A stretch of 10,001 bases of DNA, taken from assembly GCA_947178085.1 (NCBI GenBank), contig CAMWWS010000073.1, positions 1-10,001 of the forward strand, read 5' to 3'. Below the pieces are notes generated by a model. It saw only the letters and a list, made by a program, of their open reading frames with translations, searched no databases and had not been told where the DNA came from. Shown one piece after another: positions 5,888-10,001 of the stretch. Positions within the stretch are counted from its first letter, which is position 1. Each line of letters starts with the position of its first letter. This DNA comes from an uncultured Lachnospiraceae bacterium (GTDB taxonomy: Bacteria; Bacillota_A; Clostridia; Lachnospirales; Lachnospiraceae). A program made the position numbers and the translations under genes.

Positions 5888-7219
5888 ATGTTTCCGAAGG
5901 ATTTTACATGGGGTGCTGCAACTTCAGCTTATCAGATTGAGGGAAGTCCGACAACTGACGGTAAAGGCGTATCAATTTGGGATATTTGTTCAAAGCAGCC
6001 CGGAATAGTAGTGAATAATGAAAATGGTGATGTCGCCTGTGATCATTACAGGCGCTTCAGGGAAGATGTTCGTATTATGAAGGAGATGGGACTCAAGGCA
6101 TACAGATGTTCCATCAGCTGGCCGAGAATTATGCCGGATGGTACGGAAAAAGTGAATGAGAAAGGTGTGAAGTTTTACAGTGATTTGGTCGATGAGCTTC
6201 TTTTAAATGGCATTACTCCTTATGTGACCCTTTTTCATTGGGATTATCCCGAAAAATTGATGAAGCGCGGCGGATGGCTTAACAGGGAATGTGTTGACTG
6301 GTTTGCGGAATATACACGGGTGGTTGTAGAGCATTTGTCTGATCGTGTGGACCATTGGCTCACCATCAATGAACCGCAGTGCTTTGTGGAACTTGGTTAC
6401 GAGGAAGGCGTTCATGCTCCGTGTATGCGCGTGGGCAGAAGGTATGCATTTGATGTAGCGCATAATATGTTATTGGCGCATGGTAAAGCTGTTCAGACAA
6501 TTCGCGCTTATGCGAAAAAGAAACCGTTGATAGGTTTTGCGCCTGCGCTGAATTATGTGATGCCGGATAGTTCTGCTCCGGAGGATATTGAAGCGGCAAA
6601 ACAGAAGATGTTCAAATGCAGCAGGGATAATGGTCTTTGGTGCACTTCCTGGTGGACGGAGCCGATTTATCATGGCCGTTATCCTGAGGATGGTTTAAAA
6701 GAATTTGCTGAATGGCTGCCGGACTATACGGATGAGGACATGAAACTAATTAGCCAGCCGCTGGACTTCTTTGGCTTTAACTATTATCAGGCAAGCAGAT
6801 ATTCCGGTGTTAAGAAGCCCGGATATGCGGAAACTGCTGTTGAATGGCCTATTGAGCCGGAGGGTATTTACTACATGGCTAAGTTTTTGCAAGAGGAGTA
6901 CGGTCTGCCTCTGCTGATTACAGAAAACGGTATGGCAAATCTGGATTGGCCTTTGCAGGATGGAGGCATTCATGATATACAGAGAATTGATTATATCGAA
7001 CAGCATCTTAAGAATGTGCATAGAGCAATAAGTGAGGGAGTTGATATTCTTGGCTATATGTATTGGTCTTTCATGGATAATTTTGAGTGGAATAACGGAT
7101 ATCGAAAGCGATTCGGATTAATTTATGTGGACTATATGACTCAGCAGCGTATTTGGAAGGATTCGGCGCACAGATACAAAGAAATCATTGCAACAAACGG
7201 CACTTGTTTGTTGAATTAA
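5888..7219 (+). CDS. Glycoside hydrolase family 1, beta-glucosidase-type beta-glycosidase
   Basis: This 443-residue retaining beta-glycosidase, normal length for GH1, cleaves terminal beta-linked sugars (glucose, galactose or similar) from oligosaccharides or aryl glycosides. It opens with the family signature FPKDFTWGAATSAYQIEG (Gln16). The acid/base Glu162 is in TINEP and the nucleophile Glu346 in LITENGM. Sugar contacts include His117 (LFHWDYP), Trp393 (YWSFMDNFEW) and Glu400-Trp401. The FEW motif at the glycone site is typical of enzymes for unphosphorylated sugars; 6-phospho-beta-glucosidases have a serine-containing phosphate-binding motif there instead. This points to uptake by a non-PTS transporter. 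No signal peptide is present, so it acts in the cytoplasm. GGGAGG (5872-5877) lies 10 bases before the ATG. Exact substrate is unknown; the GH28 partner hints at a pectic or glycosylated plant oligosaccharide. Confidence 0.95.
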   Translation: MFPKDFTWGAATSAYQIEGSPTTDGKGVSIWDICSKQPGIVVNNENGDVACDHYRRFREDVRIMKEMGLKAYRCSISWPRIMPDGTEKVNEKGVKFYSDLVDELLLNGITPYVTLFHWDYPEKLMKRGGWLNRECVDWFAEYTRVVVEHLSDRVDHWLTINEPQCFVELGYEEGVHAPCMRVGRRYAFDVAHNMLLAHGKAVQTIRAYAKKKPLIGFAPALNYVMPDSSAPEDIEAAKQKMFKCSRDNGLWCTSWWTEPIYHGRYPEDGLKEFAEWLPDYTDEDMKLISQPLDFFGFNYYQASRYSGVKKPGYAETAVEWPIEPEGIYYMAKFLQEEYGLPLLITENGMANLDWPLQDGGIHDIQRIDYIEQHLKNVHRAISEGVDILGYMYWSFMDNFEWNNGYRKRFGLIYVDYMTQQRIWKDSAHRYKEIIATNGTCLLN

Positions 7220-7255
7220 GACAGCATTGCATTAAGATAGGAGCATGGGATTGAG

Positions 7256-8533
7256 ATGATTGATATTACGACATTTGGAGCAGTAGGTGATGGGAAGACT
7301 ATGAACACCGCAGCTATTCAGGCAGCAGTGGATGAAGCTGCAAAATCAGGCAGCATGGTTTATATTCCTGCCGGCGTTTTCCTTACGGGAACAATAGTAT
7401 TGAACGGTGCGTCTCTGCATTTGGAGAGTGGTGCAGTGTTAAAAGCTTCAGGCAATATGGATGATTATCCGGAACAGCCCTATTTTCACAATGAAATGGG
7501 AGTATTGAGGGCAATGCTGGTGAATCTGGGACATGATAATGTGACAATCGAAGGCAGTGGCACCATTGATTTCAGTGGATCTGCTTTCTACGATATGGAA
7601 GCGTGGAATGTTCCGGAGGGTAAGGCAGCCTTTACCGAAGAACAGATCAAAGAGTGCACGCATCCGATTGGGATTCGCCCCGCGCGATGTCTCTTTTTCC
7701 ATGCGTCAAAGAATATTACCATACGTGGTATAAGGGTCATTGACTCTCCTTGTTGGACATTGACATTCAGTGAGTGTGAAAATGTGAAATTGCTGGGGCT
7801 GACAATTGATATCGATTTGAATATCCCTAACGATGATGGTATTCATATCTCCGCCTGCAAGGGTGTGATAATTTCAGACTGTCATATTTCAAGTGGTGAC
7901 GATTGCATTGCAATGGCCAGTATCACAAATTGGGAAAAGCCCTGTGAGGACATTGTCATTACAAACTGTGTACTGCGTTCGTGTTCGAAAGCCATTGTTA
8001 TTGGTTATGTTTACAGTATTGTGCGCAATGTGCTGATTTCCAATTGCATCATTAAGGAAAGCAATCGCGGGTTGTGTTTAATGTGCAATGATGAAAGTTC
8101 ATTAGTGGAAAATGTTCGTGTTAATAATATGTTGATTGATACCAGGATTCGCGCAGGTAACTGGTGGGGCAACGGCGAGCCGATTTTTATGATGGCAGTG
8201 AAGCATGACCATTATGTTCCCTCTTCGCAGCATCCTCACACAAAAACAGAGTGTGCAATTCGTAATGTACATATTGAGAATGTAACCTGTACGGGCGAGA
8301 ATGCCATGGGTGTGTACGGCGTAAATGGAAATATTAAAGAGGTGGAGCTGCATAATATCGATTATACACGCAAGCCGTCTGCCAATATTGCACTCAAGGG
8401 GCATACTTTTGATTTTTCCCCAAGTAACATAGACTTTGAAGTGCCTGCTGATTGCGGACTCTATATAGGCGGTAATGCGGAAGTTAGGTTGGATAACATG
8501 ATAATGCGTAAGTGGAGCATTATCCGGGAGTGA
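7256..8533 (+). CDS. Glycoside hydrolase family 28-like protein (polygalacturonase fold), cytoplasmic
   Basis: This 425-residue right-handed beta-helix protein begins directly with the pectinase-type motif TTFGAVGDGKTMNTAAIQAA and has no signal peptide, so it probably acts on imported oligosaccharides. Of the canonical GH28 active-site motifs, N-x-D is met by Asn192-Asp193-Asp194 (IPNDDGIHIS) and the second by Asp215-Asp216 (SSGDDCIAM). The usual G-H-G is replaced by CSKAIVIG (Lys245 near the His position), and RIK appears as RIR (297-299) inside RIRAGNWWGNGEPI. The aspartates for inverting hydrolysis remain, so it may be an active member of a divergent subfamily with a different substrate. 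The start has an AGGAG (7239-7243) 12 bases upstream, slightly long. It follows the GH1 gene by 36 bases, most likely in one operon. Substrate could be a galacturonide, rhamnogalacturonide or another uronic-acid glycoside; I cannot decide. Confidence 0.85.
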   Translation: MIDITTFGAVGDGKTMNTAAIQAAVDEAAKSGSMVYIPAGVFLTGTIVLNGASLHLESGAVLKASGNMDDYPEQPYFHNEMGVLRAMLVNLGHDNVTIEGSGTIDFSGSAFYDMEAWNVPEGKAAFTEEQIKECTHPIGIRPARCLFFHASKNITIRGIRVIDSPCWTLTFSECENVKLLGLTIDIDLNIPNDDGIHISACKGVIISDCHISSGDDCIAMASITNWEKPCEDIVITNCVLRSCSKAIVIGYVYSIVRNVLISNCIIKESNRGLCLMCNDESSLVENVRVNNMLIDTRIRAGNWWGNGEPIFMMAVKHDHYVPSSQHPHTKTECAIRNVHIENVTCTGENAMGVYGVNGNIKEVELHNIDYTRKPSANIALKGHTFDFSPSNIDFEVPADCGLYIGGNAEVRLDNMIMRKWSIIRE

Positions 8534-8551
8534 TGCAAGTCTATGCATAGT

Positions 8552-9517
8552 TTACTCAATATTAATCCATTTATATTCATAGCGGTATGTGTGGGAGTTT
8601 GATTTATAAAATTCATCCGAATGGGTATACCTATCATAGGCTATCTCACTAATTATCTTCCCCTGCATGTCATATGTGTATATTTTTTTATATGTCATAT
8701 CGCCATCGGAATTATAAGTAGACTCTTGAACGAGATTGCCCTGTGCATCATATTCATATTGGATTCGGCAACTGTAATTGGCATAATCTTTATTAGAATG
8801 ATTTCTAGTTTCTGAAATCATGTTCCCCAGTGAATCATATTCATAGTCATGTTGAGAGATACCATCACTGAAGTATCCTATTTCACGAATCAAATTGCCT
8901 TGAGCATCGTATTCATATGTGTATTTGTAATGGTCTAATTCCTCACTATAATTGTCTGCTGTTACTACGAGCTGAATCAAATGCCCCTGAGCATCATATG
9001 TATAGCATTCTTGTCTTACCAAGTGGACATCACGGTCATTTTTTGATTTTTTGGTTTTTGTCATTAGGAGAAGATTGCCCTGCATATCGTATTCATAATT
9101 TACTATATAGATTCTTCCATCATAATCATATTCCGTTAATTGGACTATATTTCCAAGTGAATCATATTGGTATTCCCAATATATGTCGTTACCATAGCTG
9201 TATGCCTGATGTGATTTTATAATATTATTATTTTCGTCATACTCAGAATCATAATAGATCATCCTACCCCCACCCGGTTCGTAACTGGAAGTTTTTATTA
9301 CCCTGCCGTGAGAATCATATTCATACTCTGTAGAATAGGCTAGTTTTCCTTTCCTATCATACATAAATTCCTTATAAAGAACCAATTGCCGCTCCGTGTT
9401 CAGTTGAAAATTTGATGCATCGGCAGTGATGACAACAATCATACATAAGCATAGTAGTATACAAATAATTCTTTTTTTCATAAATAAACTATCAGATAAA
9501 ATTTTAATTTCTTGCAT
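8552..9517 (-). CDS. Small exported YD-repeat (RHS-type) protein
   Basis: This protein of 321 residues has a hydrophobic export segment at about 15-32 (KKRIICILLCLCMIVVITADA) followed almost entirely by about ten YD repeats of the form Y-x-Y-D-x-x-G-N-[LI]-[IV], for example YEYDAQGNLIREI and YEYDSLGNMISET, spaced some 20-30 residues apart. Such repeats form beta-strand shells or spirals in RHS and teneurin proteins. Here there is no RHS core, toxin tip, protease site or wall-sorting motif, so the protein ends with the repeats. I choose the ATG at 9517 because AGGAAAGG (9527-9534) is 9 bases upstream. The ATG at 9481 would give a more classical signal peptide but has no ribosome binding site. 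The metallophosphoesterase stop lies 15 bases upstream, suggesting co-transcription. Function is unknown; a surface-located binding or structural role is plausible. Confidence 0.85.
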   Translation of the reverse strand: MQEIKILSDSLFMKKRIICILLCLCMIVVITADASNFQLNTERQLVLYKEFMYDRKGKLAYSTEYEYDSHGRVIKTSSYEPGGGRMIYYDSEYDENNNIIKSHQAYSYGNDIYWEYQYDSLGNIVQLTEYDYDGRIYIVNYEYDMQGNLLLMTKTKKSKNDRDVHLVRQECYTYDAQGHLIQLVVTADNYSEELDHYKYTYEYDAQGNLIREIGYFSDGISQHDYEYDSLGNMISETRNHSNKDYANYSCRIQYEYDAQGNLVQESTYNSDGDMTYKKIYTYDMQGKIISEIAYDRYTHSDEFYKSNSHTYRYEYKWINIE

Positions 9518-9532
9518 CAGCGACAACCTTTC

Positions 9533-10001
9533 CTACAAAATCCTGATAATCTGCTCATATAAACAGCTGCTTTTCTCCCAATGAAAAGTATGATTAACAT
9601 GCATGTGGCCGAAAAGCCAATGCTTATAATCAACAGTCTGCTTAATCTCTTGTAAATAATCTGTCAACCTGTCGCTTTGATATAATCCGGAGCCGCCATC
9701 CATTTGTCTGAGCAACGAAGTATATGGGCTATGGGTGATTATGTAATCTACCTTATTATCATGCTTTTCGAGATTTACCAATCCCTCTTTTAACTCTTCT
9801 TCATTTGGTAATTCTCTTTCCCACCAGCTCATATGATTAATTCTATATAAGGCAAAAGGATTGCTATCTAATCTTTTCTTCTTTTCTTTGAAGTCCGGAT
9901 CATCTGGTTCCAGAATGCCGGCGGATATATCATGGCTGCTTGCACCGCCAAAGGCAAAAAACGTCTTTTCTTCAATATTGAAAAATTGACCTCTCATAAG
10001 A
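9533..10001 (-). CDS. Calcineurin-like metallophosphoesterase, C-terminal part (5' end outside window)
   Basis: The frame is open to the right edge, so only the C-terminal 155 or so residues are present. The visible ATG at 9997 (MRGQFFNIEEKTFFAFGGA) is probably internal: it falls in the middle of the fold and the metal-ligand motifs expected in the N-terminal half (D-x-H, G-D, G-N-H-E) are missing from the window. Visible ligand motifs are YIITHSPY (about residue 88 from that ATG) and the final GHMHVN, a form of the G-H-x-H signature. The segment SSHDISAGILEPDDPDFKEK and the YRINHMSWWERELP stretch are familiar from small clostridial phosphoesterases of unknown substrate. No membrane segment is seen, so it should be cytoplasmic. 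It ends 15 bases before the YD-repeat gene, whose ribosome binding site overlaps its stop. Confidence 0.82.
   Translation of the reverse strand, partial: LMRGQFFNIEEKTFFAFGGASSHDISAGILEPDDPDFKEKKKRLDSNPFALYRINHMSWWERELPNEEELKEGLVNLEKHDNKVDYIITHSPYTSLLRQMDGGSGLYQSDRLTDYLQEIKQTVDYKHWLFGHMHVNHTFHWEKSSCLYEQIIRIL

Noticed and set aside
8102..8548. 148-codon open frame antisense to the end of the GH28 gene
   Set aside because: No start signal or recognisable motif, and the GH28 frame on the other strand is clearly coding.
8541..8550. Perfect palindrome CTATGCATAG between the convergent GH28 and YD-repeat genes
   Set aside because: It has no loop and no T tract, so it is not a credible terminator; 10-bp palindromes also arise by chance.
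8560..9420. Apparent repetitive DNA with recurring 'atcatattcata' blocks
   Set aside because: The repeats are explained by the codons for the YEYD motif of the YD-repeat protein; they are not a CRISPR array or an independent DNA repeat.

Overview
The window looks like a chromosomal segment of a low-to-moderate GC Firmicute, most likely a gut-type Clostridia (Lachnospiraceae-like). This rests on strong AGGAGG-type ribosome binding sites, an OmpR/HK pair next to a lantibiotic-immunity-style ABC transporter, and the style of the cytoplasmic GH1 and GH28 enzymes. The taxon is an inference from gene content. No rRNA, tRNA, CRISPR array, transposase, phage gene or biosynthetic (lantibiotic) gene is visible.

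Left edge (1-263, + strand): the C-terminal end of an unrecognised lysine-rich protein that begins outside the window. It converges on the next module across an inverted repeat that can act as a terminator.

Module 1 (288-4850): an antimicrobial-peptide sensing and detoxification locus. On the minus strand an OmpR-family response regulator (2364-1663) is followed after 4 bases by its histidine kinase (1658-288). Divergently, on the plus strand, lies a three-gene ABC operon: ATPase (2536-3348), permease 1 (3345-4070) and permease 2 (4086-4850). The layout matches CprABC/CprKR and LanFEG-type transporters. The ATPase has a glutamate in the Q-loop, as described for LanF 'E-loop' proteins. The 171-base divergent control region holds two 9-bp direct repeats with an 11-bp period, almost midway between the two predicted promoters. 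This is the expected form of an OmpR-type binding site serving both directions.

Module 2 (4957-8533, + strand): a small sugar-utilisation operon with its own promoter. It encodes a cupin/AraC-family regulator, a GH1 beta-glycosidase with the residues expected for non-phosphorylated substrates, and a GH28-fold protein lacking the usual catalytic-site histidine motif. Neither enzyme has a signal peptide, so the regulator probably senses an imported plant-derived glycoside or oligosaccharide that the two enzymes dismantle in the cytoplasm. The transporter is not in the window.

Module 3 (8552-10001, - strand): a metallophosphoesterase cut by the right edge, followed after 15 bases by a small exported protein of about ten YD (RHS-type) repeats. 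It converges on the GH28 gene with only 18 bases between them.

Most genes fall into known families. The points worth a second look are the shared operator, the E-loop ATPase with an in-frame hexapeptide minisatellite, the GH28 protein with altered active-site motifs, and the short stand-alone YD-repeat protein.
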